Shown: positions 53,704 through 63,909 of the stretch, in pieces
Layout of the letters: every line of letters starts with the position of its first letter
Position numbering within the stretch: the first letter of the stretch is position 1
Assembly (NCBI RefSeq): GCF_001428045.1
Contig: NZ_LMSD01000012.1
Location: 496,101-560,100 of the forward strand
DNA: 64,000 bases
Source: Paenibacillus sp. Soil750
GTDB taxonomy: Bacteria > Bacillota > Bacilli > Paenibacillales > NBRC-103111
Reading direction: 5' to 3'
Notes under the pieces: model-generated
What the model saw: only the letters and a program-made list of their open reading frames with translations
What the model was told of the DNA's origin: nothing
Database searches by the model: none
Translations under genes and position numbers: made by a program

Positions 53704-56700
53704 CTATGGAAGCTCACGTTGCACATCTATTTCTAATTCTACATCCCCAATAGAAATGAGAAGTGTATCCTCATTGAGTTTCATTACTTTCAAACTCTTC
53801 TCTCCTCTTTCTTTTGGATGCAGAATCGTTAGGAAGCCTTCTCGGGCATCGGAAGTGGCTCGTACATAATCCATCAAACATACGTGATTTTGCTCACTCT
53901 CAAAAAATGTGGTGGAGCGCCCCTTTTCTAACTCTATTCGGTTCACGTTACTGACGAAGACTGTCTCCAAATCCACATTGTACATCCCTTCGGAATAAAC
54001 GCGATTACCTTCCATGTAGGAATGCTTTGCCGCCACTGGTAAACTGAACAATAACTCACCTTCAAAATCCTGAACGGTATCACGGATGATATAGAGATCA
54101 TGTTCCTTTACATAAATAACTTTTCGAGTGTGAATGCCCCTGCCTTCAGGATTCGCAATCTGAATACTAATCGTCTCTACATGGCTGCCAAGGCTACTGC
54201 TCACAACCTTACTTGTTCTGGGAACATCAACCCACCCTCGCTCTAAACTATACGTTCCTGCAGACAGATTAATTAATCCGTTTCCAGACTTCTCCTGTAT
54301 GGTCTTCTGAGTTGCGAACTGCATACAGGCATGCGAATAGGAACTGATATGCCAACTGGTACTGCTGTCGAAATACCCTTCAATACCGGAATCCATCACG
54401 AGCGGAATACTGTTTTTATATAAAATAAACGAACCTTGATCCAGATGTCCGTGAGCGATCGGCTCAGGACTCGACATGATCGCAAAATAACTTTGATTTG
54501 TGCTCCCAAAATTTTTCCTGAATACATAAATTCCTGCATTCTTATAATGAAGGGTTGAATCTAAGGAAATGGATCCAGAAGCCTGGTAAGAATCACCTTT
54601 ACCGAGAATATTATCGAGGGCAATGCCTTCACCCCAGAACTTCTTAAACGGCTTACCTGCCATGTTCCACGAATGATACATACGATCCGCTAATGCTTTA
54701 TCAACCTTTTCGACGTCGCCTAAATACGTTCCGTAACTCCCAAATTCGGAGCCCCCGCTTAGAGCATGATCTCCGAACGGCGGTGTTCCAATGTGTCCAT
54801 CAAAAAAGGCATACCCCGGTGTCTGTACATGGATACTGAAATCAAACATACGGGCGAGCGGTGTCGTCTCGAACCAATTCTCTCCGATGGCATGATCAAG
54901 CACTCTCGCAAAACCGGCAAACCGCTCCAAAGCCGCATGATGGTAACGGATTGACTCCGGCCACGAAGAATCCGGATTAACGTTTAACTCCAGTTGAGAT
55001 TTCAAGACCATATAGGCATTATAGAACCATGCTTTTCGATTCGGGAAATCGTCCAGCACCATCATCATATAAGCGGTCCCCGCACACATATCCGTTTGCC
55101 AATTGCCGCTGCCATGCTGGGCATCTAGTGGAGAGAGCTCAGTACGATCCCTTAAATCGAGCATATAAGGGAGCAAATATGCGATCATGGCATAGAAACG
55201 TTCTTTCTCTTCAACGGTAAACACATCCGCTTCTTTAATGAAGGAAAACGTTACAGCCACGCTGCATAGGACTCTTCCACCTTGAACGGCCCCGTAAGAA
55301 TCACTCCCATCAGGACGTGAATTACAAGCTAGCCAATGCTCTGCCCCTTGACAGAAATCATTCAACGTATATAAGATTTCATTCTTCGCTTTGAAGGCAT
55401 ACGTCATGTCTTGTGTAAATGCGTACTGAATAGCATCGCACTGCATCGTTAGCAGAAAGCAGGAATTAGGCAACGAGGATTTCCGATTAAAATCATAATC
55501 AAACACGTCCAGGACCTGATCGTTCTCGTCTTTAAACGTAATAACAGTTTTTAACCCCTGTTTCAATTTCCCATCGATCTTGGCAGCGAAGGTTAACGTG
55601 TAGGCTAAGCCGCCAGTTATCGGAATTTCCTTGTCGTACGACCATCCCCCCTCGTCCTCAGGTGTCGGATTACAGATATAAATGGCATGCTTGGTGGTAT
55701 CTGCGTTATAGGTGAATTCCGTTTGCGATGATGGGTTAACTGTAACTACTTCCCCTTTGGCTCCTCCGCCGCAGAATGGATACTCTCCCTCCCACTTAAG
55801 TATCGGGGTGCCACGAAGTAAATCGCTCTGCCAGTGAAACGGCATGTCATCACCTTCATCAAATCCGCCATTCTCAATCGTCAAGCTGCCGCCTTGAGCG
55901 GAAAGGATATTCACATTGTCGATCCAGACATGGCCCAGTCCCTCCTGTTCATTCTCTTGAGCAGGAAGAATGAAAGATAACGCCGCTTTCACCGCTCCCT
56001 CCGGCGCTCGGAAATTAACGATTTTATCTGTGGAGCTCCATACGTAAAAGTGCTTATTCAATTCCTCATAATCCGCATCTTCTTTCATGACTAAATCAAG
56101 TGCCTTTTCGATGTAATCCAAACTGTATGTGTTTGCGATGTTAACGATTTGCTCATATTGTTTTTGAATCCGTGCATCGGATTGGGCCATTTCCTTTACT
56201 TTCTTCAAACCCTCTTGTGTCAGGTACAATGTGGAAGCCATATCAACATCCGTGCGTAGTACTCGCGAGAAACGAACCTCTCTACTCATATTAAAAACAT
56301 GCACAACGGCCTTTGCTAAAGGCTCAACTGAGCTAGCATAACCCGCTTTGACTGTGGTCAATTCCTGGATTGCAGCTTTCAGCTTACCTGCTGAATCGGT
56401 ATCGAATTGTCCTATTGCTGTGCCAATCGTCGAAGAGGCTAACAACTCCTCCGCTTTGCTAATGGCTAAGTCAGCCAAGTCCTGCAACGTTTCTAAATCT
56501 TTGTTCAACATGTCTTGCTCTTTAAACCATGCTAGAGCAGGCTCCAAGCCATATTCATGATAAACTTTCCCGTCCATATTGTAGGTAGGCGCCATTGTAA
56601 AACGCTTTGTCGTAAATAAAACAGCTTCCTCTTCTCTAGGTTTGTAGAATTCACGGTTTCTGGTGAAAGGAACATGGTACTTTCCACTTAAAGCTAGAAC

Positions 56701-56832
56701 TGCATCCTTAACCATTGCGGTCAAGGCCAGTTTGGTACCCTCGGTAAAATACTCTCCCTTTGTTTTTAATAAGTTTTCGGCACTATCAACGAGCGATTGT
56801 AAGCGTGCTGAATGTTCTGTTTTTTCTCCCAT
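53704..56832 (-). CDS. Cytoplasmic heparinase-II/III-like lyase, paralogue of the secreted lyase
   Basis: 1042 residues, with no signal peptide or anchor. ATG at 56832 after AGGAG (10-base spacing). It runs parallel to the middle of the secreted 1966-residue protein: shared PFTRNREFYKPREE, EYGLEPALAWF, NDFCQGAEHWLACNSRPDG, the toroid segment DAQHGSGNWQTDMCAG and the beta-domain motif IAHGHLDQGSFILYKNSIPLV. It lacks the two CBM96 domains and the SLH part. It lies 39 bases after another lyase gene in the same operon as a CUT1 importer. It probably degrades imported oligosaccharides that the secreted paralogue produced outside. Exact chemistry unknown. Confidence 0.82.
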   Translation of the reverse strand: MGEKTEHSARLQSLVDSAENLLKTKGEYFTEGTKLALTAMVKDAVLALSGKYHVPFTRNREFYKPREEEAVLFTTKRFTMAPTYNMDGKVYHEYGLEPALAWFKEQDMLNKDLETLQDLADLAISKAEELLASSTIGTAIGQFDTDSAGKLKAAIQELTTVKAGYASSVEPLAKAVVHVFNMSREVRFSRVLRTDVDMASTLYLTQEGLKKVKEMAQSDARIQKQYEQIVNIANTYSLDYIEKALDLVMKEDADYEELNKHFYVWSSTDKIVNFRAPEGAVKAALSFILPAQENEQEGLGHVWIDNVNILSAQGGSLTIENGGFDEGDDMPFHWQSDLLRGTPILKWEGEYPFCGGGAKGEVVTVNPSSQTEFTYNADTTKHAIYICNPTPEDEGGWSYDKEIPITGGLAYTLTFAAKIDGKLKQGLKTVITFKDENDQVLDVFDYDFNRKSSLPNSCFLLTMQCDAIQYAFTQDMTYAFKAKNEILYTLNDFCQGAEHWLACNSRPDGSDSYGAVQGGRVLCSVAVTFSFIKEADVFTVEEKERFYAMIAYLLPYMLDLRDRTELSPLDAQHGSGNWQTDMCAGTAYMMMVLDDFPNRKAWFYNAYMVLKSQLELNVNPDSSWPESIRYHHAALERFAGFARVLDHAIGENWFETTPLARMFDFSIHVQTPGYAFFDGHIGTPPFGDHALSGGSEFGSYGTYLGDVEKVDKALADRMYHSWNMAGKPFKKFWGEGIALDNILGKGDSYQASGSISLDSTLHYKNAGIYVFRKNFGSTNQSYFAIMSSPEPIAHGHLDQGSFILYKNSIPLVMDSGIEGYFDSSTSWHISSYSHACMQFATQKTIQEKSGNGLINLSAGTYSLERGWVDVPRTSKVVSSSLGSHVETISIQIANPEGRGIHTRKVIYVKEHDLYIIRDTVQDFEGELLFSLPVAAKHSYMEGNRVYSEGMYNVDLETVFVSNVNRIELEKGRSTTFFESEQNHVCLMDYVRATSDAREGFLTILHPKERGEKSLKVMKLNEDTLLISIGDVELEIDVQRELP

Positions 56833-56871
56833 TGTCCATCATCTCCTGTATATAATACATATTGCTGTGCC

Positions 56872-59800
56872 TTATCTGCCTAAAGCGAGTTCTTCACGGA
56901 TGATTCGACCGTCTTTGGATTCCACGATTCGGACGGATACATCTTCAGCCTCGATATGGTCAACAGTTAGTACTTGTGTTCTACCGTCCTTCAGCTGTAC
57001 CTCCACTGTGCTGTCATCAACTGCCTTTACAGATACAACCATCGCTTGCGATTCATAGGGCTCAACAACTGTAATAAAACGGCCAATCTGCCCTTCTGTT
57101 CGGACTGCATACGTGATACGGCGTTGATCTTCGTCGCCAGGAAACGCGTCGGCGCCGATGAGCCCTACAAAACGCACAGCTCCCATCCCAGACAGATCCA
57201 AACTAATTGTTCCTTCCTTGCCATGATCGATAGGACTCGTCGGAATCGCATTCGCATATGCATTGCCAACAATCGTTACCCGTCCGTCTTCGTAATCTTT
57301 GCCAATGCCGAAACCAAGATCGATATTCTCACACACCAAGGTTAGCTCAGATAGTGGTTTTCTGCTTCCATCTGCCAGGACTAGATAAGCATCTCCCCAG
57401 AAAAGCCCCTGTTTGGTTCGTTGTGGATATTTCTGCTCATTATAGATGGGATGGTTGTTCACTCTTAACTTTATCGTCTTTGCTCCTTGCAGATCGATAT
57501 CGCATTTCCCTACACCCAGTAACCATGCCCCGAACTCGCCCTGTGCCTGAACTTCGCCGTCAACTTCCACTTCGTATGCGAATGGGATTGTAATACCATG
57601 ATGCTCCGCTGCTCTCCCGGTAATTTGAACGGATTGCCGTGGCCAAGCGGTATGGACGTCCATTTTCAATACGCCAGGGATATTATGTGCTGTGCGATTC
57701 CCGCGCATATCTTCCCCTTCACCGTACACTGTCTCGAAGCTAGCGACACTTGAGCCAGAGACTTCATACCAATGGCAATCGGTAATAAACTGAGCGTCTG
57801 ACAAAGGATTATCCGTCCATTGACTCGTATGCTGGCTATATCTTACTTCCTCCCCTTGGATCCCTTTAAATCCTTTTATTTGAAATAAGCTATCGTACTG
57901 ATGCTCACTCTCTCCTTTTACATAATCGAACAAAACCAAATAGTCATCCGTAACCGCCATCACTCTCCGCTGTAAGATCGGTTCCGTGAAATCCGATAAA
58001 GCACCGTATGGCGGTGCATCCTTCACTTCTGGCAGCCAGCTTGCATTCATCAGGCATCGATCTGCTAGTGTTTCATTGTCGTTATAAATCATGCCGCCAT
58101 ACGGTGGATAAGACCATCGTGACATGGTTTCGATTGCCGTAGCCTGAATCGCATGGCCGCTGTAAAACATCAGGCGTTTGGAGTCGCTTGGCACCTGCAT
58201 TTTCCCATCGACAACCACCATGTTCTTGCTCATCGAATTTTGCACATAAAACTTATACATAAAATGCCCATAGCCCCACCAGACATGCTCGGGATTAAAG
58301 AAACTGCGTCCATGGCGCATAATGGATAGCACTTCTGTGCGATCAAAATGCCCGTGTGCATAGCCATGTGAACCATATCGTAAGACTGCTTGGATTTGAT
58401 CTTTTTGCTCTCGGTTTTCCGTCTGACTTCTTAACATGGCGATACCAACGTTATCTGAAAAAGCGTTTTTCTTCGTATATGTTGACGCATACTCTGGTAG
58501 CTCGGCATGCCCGAATATAGGATCCGCTTGTTCAAAACGCTGAATAACCGCGATGTATTCCGGATCCTGATAATACTGATAGGCCAAGTCAAACGTAGAC
58601 CCGAAATGAACGCCATTCAGCTTCTTCTCATCGGAATCGCTGATGCCGAATAACACGCCTCGATCATCGAGAAACGGAATGACGGCATCAAACAAATCTT
58701 TGATACAGACATAACTTTTTCGATTGCCTCCCCACTTCTTGTTGTACATGCCGAATCTTACTTCCGCTTCTTGACCGTCATAGGTACTGTTAACTTCATC
58801 ATTGAACGGAATCCTGAAATGCGTGTGCAGCAGATTATATCCGAACGGAAGTAACGCATGCGCAGTATGGATGTACATGGAGGAGACCCATGTGTTGTAT
58901 CCTACGGAACATTCATGCCACCAACCATCGTTAAACAAACCGTATTTCAATTGATCAATCGAGCCTCCAGCACCATAAACAAAGCGAAGTGCTCTTTCCA
59001 TATCTTGAATCGCTAGTGCACAATACAAGGCACCTGTGATTTCGGATAAGAGCCAATTGGAAATATGACCTCTTTGGAGATGGTGATCCAGAATGTCCAT
59101 GTAGATTCGGAACGATTTTTCAATGCCTCTATGGTCTTCCTCGGTTAGCACACCCGCATCATGGATGATATCGTAAGGAATCGCTAAATGCTGGAAAAAG
59201 TGCCCCTCCTGCACATAGCTTTGGCTGCATCCCTTCTTCTTTTTCGGATATCCGTTTTCTTCATCAATGAAATAACGCAAGAATTTCGCTACTTTTTCCG
59301 CGTACTTTAATTCCTTGGTTAATGCGTACGCATATGCGGCCGACATAATCCCGTATTCTTCACTTGTGTCATAGCAGTAGTCTCTCTCATCTACAGGCAG
59401 CGGCGGAGTCAGCTCCCACCGATCAGCAACTCCGATGATATTGTCATACCCTGGTTTAAAGATAGCGTGGGTATCGATCTTCGTCTTAACCGCTTTCCAT
59501 TGTTCTTCATTATGATAAATGTAAGGATGCTGCAAGCTACGCATTGTTATTAATTCCACATGAACGGCACTTCCACTATCTCCGCCTGCGATAAAACGAA
59601 GTACCGTCGCTTCATGCCCCCCAGGCACCATGCGTTCATGTACGTTAACCTTCGCTGTAACTTCCTGTTTCTCATTAGGCTCGAGTATGAATCGCGAAGG
59701 TGTGACGATTGGCAGCAGGGACTCCCAGCCTTCAAACACTTGCTTGACGGTAACGCTTTGCTTAACTTCCGTGCAATTATGAATCGTCATCGTATAAACG

Positions 59801-60279
59801 ACTTCGTCACCAATCTCACCGGATTTGCCCCGTACATCGCTTTCCACATAGATTCTCTGACCTCTTCGAAGTTCCGCCCGAATAAGTTCAGCTTCACCGC
59901 ACAACTCAAAACGTTTGAGAAAGCGCCAAATATTCCCTTTACATGTCTCCATATCAAAATCAGACAACTTTATGCTGACTTGATGCTCTCCCGCTCCTGC
60001 CAGCAAGACTGTTGCGGAAACAGATCGATCGTCGATAAATCCTGCTTTAACAATGACTTCAGTCTCTTCACCTGCTGTATGCACGACAAGCTCTAAGCCA
60101 TGCCAGCCCATGACATCCAGCGCCGCATCATTTCCTCTTTCAAAACCAATCGGATACCAACCAACGGACCCATCTGGGGTTGGAAATTCCAGTTTCAAGC
60201 TCTCTTTCAGCTGATACCCATAATCGCCTTTGGCGCCTGCCTGATGCCACTCTTCTAACATATTTATTTGATTTGCCAT
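56872..60279 (-). CDS. Cytoplasmic heparinase-II/III-like lyase with NPCBM-like C-terminus
   Basis: 1135 residues. The ATG at 60279 is 8 bases after AGGAG; the GTG at 60288 touches that site. No signal peptide. The N-terminal 250 residues are beta-rich, including a CARDB/Ig-like segment (GEIGDEVVYTMTIHNCTEVK). An (alpha/alpha) toroid (about 300-560) follows, then a heparinase II/III beta domain with YGSHGYAHGHFDRTEVLSIM (catalytic-type His and Tyr), and a final NPCBM-like region (about 900-1040; QGEFGAWLLGVGKCDIDLQG). It is only distantly related to the two paralogous lyases nearby. It follows the binding-protein gene of the importer operon. Substrate unknown. Confidence 0.78.
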   Translation of the reverse strand: MANQINMLEEWHQAGAKGDYGYQLKESLKLEFPTPDGSVGWYPIGFERGNDAALDVMGWHGLELVVHTAGEETEVIVKAGFIDDRSVSATVLLAGAGEHQVSIKLSDFDMETCKGNIWRFLKRFELCGEAELIRAELRRGQRIYVESDVRGKSGEIGDEVVYTMTIHNCTEVKQSVTVKQVFEGWESLLPIVTPSRFILEPNEKQEVTAKVNVHERMVPGGHEATVLRFIAGGDSGSAVHVELITMRSLQHPYIYHNEEQWKAVKTKIDTHAIFKPGYDNIIGVADRWELTPPLPVDERDYCYDTSEEYGIMSAAYAYALTKELKYAEKVAKFLRYFIDEENGYPKKKKGCSQSYVQEGHFFQHLAIPYDIIHDAGVLTEEDHRGIEKSFRIYMDILDHHLQRGHISNWLLSEITGALYCALAIQDMERALRFVYGAGGSIDQLKYGLFNDGWWHECSVGYNTWVSSMYIHTAHALLPFGYNLLHTHFRIPFNDEVNSTYDGQEAEVRFGMYNKKWGGNRKSYVCIKDLFDAVIPFLDDRGVLFGISDSDEKKLNGVHFGSTFDLAYQYYQDPEYIAVIQRFEQADPIFGHAELPEYASTYTKKNAFSDNVGIAMLRSQTENREQKDQIQAVLRYGSHGYAHGHFDRTEVLSIMRHGRSFFNPEHVWWGYGHFMYKFYVQNSMSKNMVVVDGKMQVPSDSKRLMFYSGHAIQATAIETMSRWSYPPYGGMIYNDNETLADRCLMNASWLPEVKDAPPYGALSDFTEPILQRRVMAVTDDYLVLFDYVKGESEHQYDSLFQIKGFKGIQGEEVRYSQHTSQWTDNPLSDAQFITDCHWYEVSGSSVASFETVYGEGEDMRGNRTAHNIPGVLKMDVHTAWPRQSVQITGRAAEHHGITIPFAYEVEVDGEVQAQGEFGAWLLGVGKCDIDLQGAKTIKLRVNNHPIYNEQKYPQRTKQGLFWGDAYLVLADGSRKPLSELTLVCENIDLGFGIGKDYEDGRVTIVGNAYANAIPTSPIDHGKEGTISLDLSGMGAVRFVGLIGADAFPGDEDQRRITYAVRTEGQIGRFITVVEPYESQAMVVSVKAVDDSTVEVQLKDGRTQVLTVDHIEAEDVSVRIVESKDGRIIREELALGR

Positions 60280-60321
60280 CTGATTCACTCCTATTTACTT
60301 CTAAAAGTATGACAAAAGAAA

Positions 60322-60351
60322 GCGACAATTGAACTTATATTCAACTGTCGC
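60322..60351 (-). terminator. Hairpin between binding-protein and lyase genes
   Basis: GCGACAATTGAA pairs with TTCAACTGTCGC (one G-T pair) around six bases, followed on the minus strand by TTTCTTTT. A third case of a hairpin directly after a sugar-binding-protein gene in this window. Confidence 0.75.
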
Positions 60352-60361
60352 CCCGTGCCTA

Positions 60362-61975
60362 TTATTTTCCGCCTTTATCCAAGTAAGCTTGGATTTGCTT
60401 TTGCAGCTCAGCACGGACTTTGTCCATACCAAGGGCTTTCAATTCACCGCTCAACTTGGCCGTCTGCGATTCCCAGTCTTTGATCTGACCAGCTTTCAAT
60501 AGTTGAATAAATGGATCCGTTTTGGAGGTAATACTTGCAACTTCCGCTTTCACATTTGTACTGTCAAAAGTAAACATGGCTAGCGGAGCTGAATAGTACG
60601 TATCCGCTTTTGCTGAGTACTCAAAATATTTGCGTGATGATTCATCCAAATCGCTGCTAAGTCGGATCATGTTGGGATTCCAAGACATTTCAAATGCGTT
60701 GAAAATATAGTTTTTCGACTCATCCAGTAATTTGATTTGATTGCTGCCAACAGCTTCCCAATGTTTCCCTGGAATGCCGTACTCGATTAAATCGTGGTTT
60801 TCTTGACTACTGAACAACCAATCGAAATACTTCATTGTTCGATCAATGTTTTTAGAAGTTGTAGGAATTGCGATCGAGTTATTTGATCTGTAGTTTGTGC
60901 TGATGGCTTGGGGTTTCATATCACGTATATCTTTTCTAAGCACGAAAAACTCCAGATCTGCCGTAGAGATCGTTTCCTTCAGCTTCTTTCTATCTGCAGC
61001 AAAGGAACTAATTGTGCCGTAATAAGAAGCCGCTTTTCCGGACATGAAATACGCTTTGTTATCCTTTTGGCTAACAACATCTTTCTCTAAATACTTACTC
61101 CATTCCGCCCATTTATCGTACTGTGGGTAAGCAGTCTTAGCTGTGTTGAAGGGAGCTGGCAGCTTCGCAAACGCTGCAGCTTCGTCACCCAGCGCCGCCA
61201 TATTTTGCACTTTCTTCCCATCATCCGATAATTGAACAAGGATAGGAATGCCAGCAATGCCAACTGTACCAACATTAGGAATCTTCGTATTATTTTCACC
61301 TGTCCAAATTTCCTGAAAGCCGCCATTGCCTTTAACCGCAAGAGGAGTTAGCGTTTTATCAGCCTCTTGTACTTTCTTATAGAAATTCTCTAGATCTTCA
61401 TAACTATTAATCTTGCCTAAACCGTATTTCTCACGTAAATCTTTGCGAATATACACGACAGGCAAATCATAGAAATACTGCGTGAACGGAATCGTGTACA
61501 GATGACCGTCAAAACGCTTATTCGCTTCTACAAATTCAGGAGTAAACGCTTTCTTCAAACCTGGATAAGCATCATTATTAAAATACTTATCGAGCTGCGC
61601 ATAAGCACCCTGTGGGACAAGCTCTTTCAGATTCATGAAATCAGCGTCAAACACAAAGTCAACTTCTTCGCCAGCAGTCATCATCAACTTCACTTTTTGC
61701 TTATGATCAGCACTGGGATTCCATTGAATATTCAACTTCGTATTCAGCGTGTCTTTTGACCGTTTCTCGAATTCATCCATGACGAGCTGCATATCTTTGG
61801 GCGGATCGCCGAACAGCATCCCCTTCAGTGTAACAGGTGCTAATTTCGCAGGTGCTGTGGTAGTAACAGCAGTAGCAGCAGTACTTGCTTCTGGTTGTTT
61901 GGAATCGCTGCATGCCGTAGCCGTGGTAATTACTGCTACTACCAGTAACGAAGTAGAAACCATTCTTGTTTTCAT
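60362..61975 (-). CDS. Oligosaccharide-binding lipoprotein of a second CUT1 importer
   Basis: 537 residues. The ATG at 61975 is 8 bases after GGAGG. A lipoprotein signal ends in TTATAC (Cys22 is the lipid site). It has an SBP_bac_1-type fold with an acidic first lobe (WNPSADHKQKVKLMMTAGEEVDFVFDADF). Unlike the importer at 36394-40023, the permease genes precede the binding-protein gene here. It is co-oriented with two cytoplasmic lyases and probably delivers their substrate. No kinase/regulator pair for this operon is inside the window; it may lie beyond 64000. Confidence 0.9.
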   Translation of the reverse strand: MKTRMVSTSLLVVAVITTATACSDSKQPEASTAATAVTTTAPAKLAPVTLKGMLFGDPPKDMQLVMDEFEKRSKDTLNTKLNIQWNPSADHKQKVKLMMTAGEEVDFVFDADFMNLKELVPQGAYAQLDKYFNNDAYPGLKKAFTPEFVEANKRFDGHLYTIPFTQYFYDLPVVYIRKDLREKYGLGKINSYEDLENFYKKVQEADKTLTPLAVKGNGGFQEIWTGENNTKIPNVGTVGIAGIPILVQLSDDGKKVQNMAALGDEAAAFAKLPAPFNTAKTAYPQYDKWAEWSKYLEKDVVSQKDNKAYFMSGKAASYYGTISSFAADRKKLKETISTADLEFFVLRKDIRDMKPQAISTNYRSNNSIAIPTTSKNIDRTMKYFDWLFSSQENHDLIEYGIPGKHWEAVGSNQIKLLDESKNYIFNAFEMSWNPNMIRLSSDLDESSRKYFEYSAKADTYYSAPLAMFTFDSTNVKAEVASITSKTDPFIQLLKAGQIKDWESQTAKLSGELKALGMDKVRAELQKQIQAYLDKGGK

Positions 61976-62027
61976 ATCTTTATCCTCCCTAATGTTCCTC
62001 ATCTATACTAAACCGCCAATAGCGGAA

Positions 62028-62909
62028 CTAGCCTTTTACTGCGCCAACCATTAAACCTTTGACGAAATATTTTTGCAAAAACGGATACAAAAATATGATC
62101 GGTCCGATCGTAACGATCGTCGTAGCCAACCGAACTGTAATCGCTGGAGGGACAAAATTGGGGATATTCACATCGGCTGAAACCTGATTAATATAGTCCA
62201 AATTGTTCATAATGCGCTGAATCAAATATTGCAGCGGAAACTTATGTGGATCGTTGATATACAGCAACGCGCTGAACCAATTGTTCCAATAACTCAAAGC
62301 GTAGAACAACCCAATCGTAGCGAGTGCGGGCAGCGAAACTGGAAGAATAATGCGAAATAAAATATAGGCATCGTTTGCGCCATCCATCTTTGCGGATTCC
62401 GCAAGCGATTCATCAATTGTTGCAAAGAAATTTCGCAGTAGAAACATGTTCCAAGCGCTGATCATGCTCGGGATGATGAGTACCCATATCGAGTCTTTCA
62501 TTCCCAAATATTTGGAAATTAACAAATAGGAAGCGACCAAACCTCCATGGAACAGCATCGTAAAATAAACGAAAAAAGCGATTTTATTGCGATATTTAAC
62601 AGATTTAACAGAGATGGCATAAGCCATTGCACTGGTAAAAATCATTGATAACGTCGTGCCAGCAAGAGTAACAAAAGTGGTCACGCCATATGCGCGGAAG
62701 ATCGTATTATCTTCAAAAATCAATTTGTACGCCTGCAGCGAGAATTCTTTGGGAAAGAACGTATAGCCTTTCTTCAATATCTCGCCTTCTGTAGCAAACG
62801 AGCTTGCCAGAACCGAAATAAAAGGAATCAAACAGTAAATTGAGAACAACACAAGAATGAGATAAAATACGCATTTCAACAGCTTATCTGATAAACTCTC
62901 TTGAATCAT
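62028..62909 (-). CDS. CUT1 ABC importer permease (LplC type), second system
   Basis: 293 residues with six membrane helices. The ATG at 62909 is six bases after GGAGG. EAA loop: DESLAESAKMDGANDAYILFRIILPVSLP. The C-terminal LQKYFVKGLMVGAVKG matches the LplC family. It starts 16 bases after the LplB-type gene and is followed by the binding-protein gene. Confidence 0.92.
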   Translation of the reverse strand: MIQESLSDKLLKCVFYLILVLFSIYCLIPFISVLASSFATEGEILKKGYTFFPKEFSLQAYKLIFEDNTIFRAYGVTTFVTLAGTTLSMIFTSAMAYAISVKSVKYRNKIAFFVYFTMLFHGGLVASYLLISKYLGMKDSIWVLIIPSMISAWNMFLLRNFFATIDESLAESAKMDGANDAYILFRIILPVSLPALATIGLFYALSYWNNWFSALLYINDPHKFPLQYLIQRIMNNLDYINQVSADVNIPNFVPPAITVRLATTIVTIGPIIFLYPFLQKYFVKGLMVGAVKG

Positions 62910-62925
62910 ATGCAGCCTCCATTTC

Positions 62926-63909
62926 TTAAAAGATAGCCGAGTCTGGCGATGTTTTCTTAGCCACATAGTTCACTGTGATTACTAATATGAAACCGATAAT
63001 TGATTGTAAGAAGCCAACAGCGGCCGACATCCCCATATCCCCAAGATCCATCAATGCACGGAAAACGTAGGTATCAATGACATCTGTCGATGGATAAAGA
63101 AGCGGATTTCTGCCAATAATCGCATAAATCATACCGAAATCTCCGTTAAAGATGCCCCCGACTGCAAGTATGGTTAAAAGGATGACTGTCGGTTTCAAAA
63201 GCGGCAACGTGATGAAGCGAATTTTTTGGAGGCGGCTCGCGCCATCCATGGCGGCAGATTCGTAAATTTCCGGATTGATACCAGAAATCGTGGCCATGTA
63301 GACGATGGATCCGAAACCAGCTCCATGCCAAATTTTCAACATAACGAGAATGGCTGGCCAGTAGTGTGGAGAAGACAAGTATTGAATGGGTTCAATCCCG
63401 AACATACCTATGAATTGGTTTAAGAATCCTCCGTCTGTCGCCACGAAAGCGGTCATGAACATGGCAACAACCGTCCAAGAGAGAAAATGCGGGAAAATCA
63501 TAACGGATTGGGAAACTTTCTTAAACCATTTACCTCCAATCTCCGTCACCATGATCGCGATCGCCACAGCGGCTATCGTTCCGAATGTAATAAACAGTAC
63601 GTTCAGAAATACCGTATTGCTCACGACTTTAATCCAATCGCTGGAGTTAAAGAAGAATTGAAAGTTTTTTAATCCGACGAATTTACTGCCAGTAATACCC
63701 TTCACCGCTTTGAAGTCTTGGAAGGCGACAACGATCCCTCCCATTGGTAGATAAGCAAAGACTAAAAACCAGACAACACCGGGGAGTGCCAAAGCGTACA
63801 TGAACTTATTTATTTTCAGCTCATGGAAAAAAGCGCTAACCGTACCCCGTTGTTTCTTAGCTTCCGATGCTTTCATCGTTGTTTGTGTGGATGTCATTGT
63901 GTTGCTCAT
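62926..63909 (-). CDS. CUT1 ABC importer permease (LplB type), second system
   Basis: 327 residues with six membrane helices after a polar N-terminus of about 35 residues. The ATG at 63909 is seven bases after GGAGG. EAA loop: NPEIYESAAMDGASRLQKIRFITLP. The C-terminal GRNPLLYPSTDVIDTYVFRALM is typical of LplB. It is first in the importer/lyase operon; its promoter should lie in the last 90 bases of the window, where nothing clear was recognised. Confidence 0.92.
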   Translation of the reverse strand: MSNTMTSTQTTMKASEAKKQRGTVSAFFHELKINKFMYALALPGVVWFLVFAYLPMGGIVVAFQDFKAVKGITGSKFVGLKNFQFFFNSSDWIKVVSNTVFLNVLFITFGTIAAVAIAIMVTEIGGKWFKKVSQSVMIFPHFLSWTVVAMFMTAFVATDGGFLNQFIGMFGIEPIQYLSSPHYWPAILVMLKIWHGAGFGSIVYMATISGINPEIYESAAMDGASRLQKIRFITLPLLKPTVILLTILAVGGIFNGDFGMIYAIIGRNPLLYPSTDVIDTYVFRALMDLGDMGMSAAVGFLQSIIGFILVITVNYVAKKTSPDSAIF

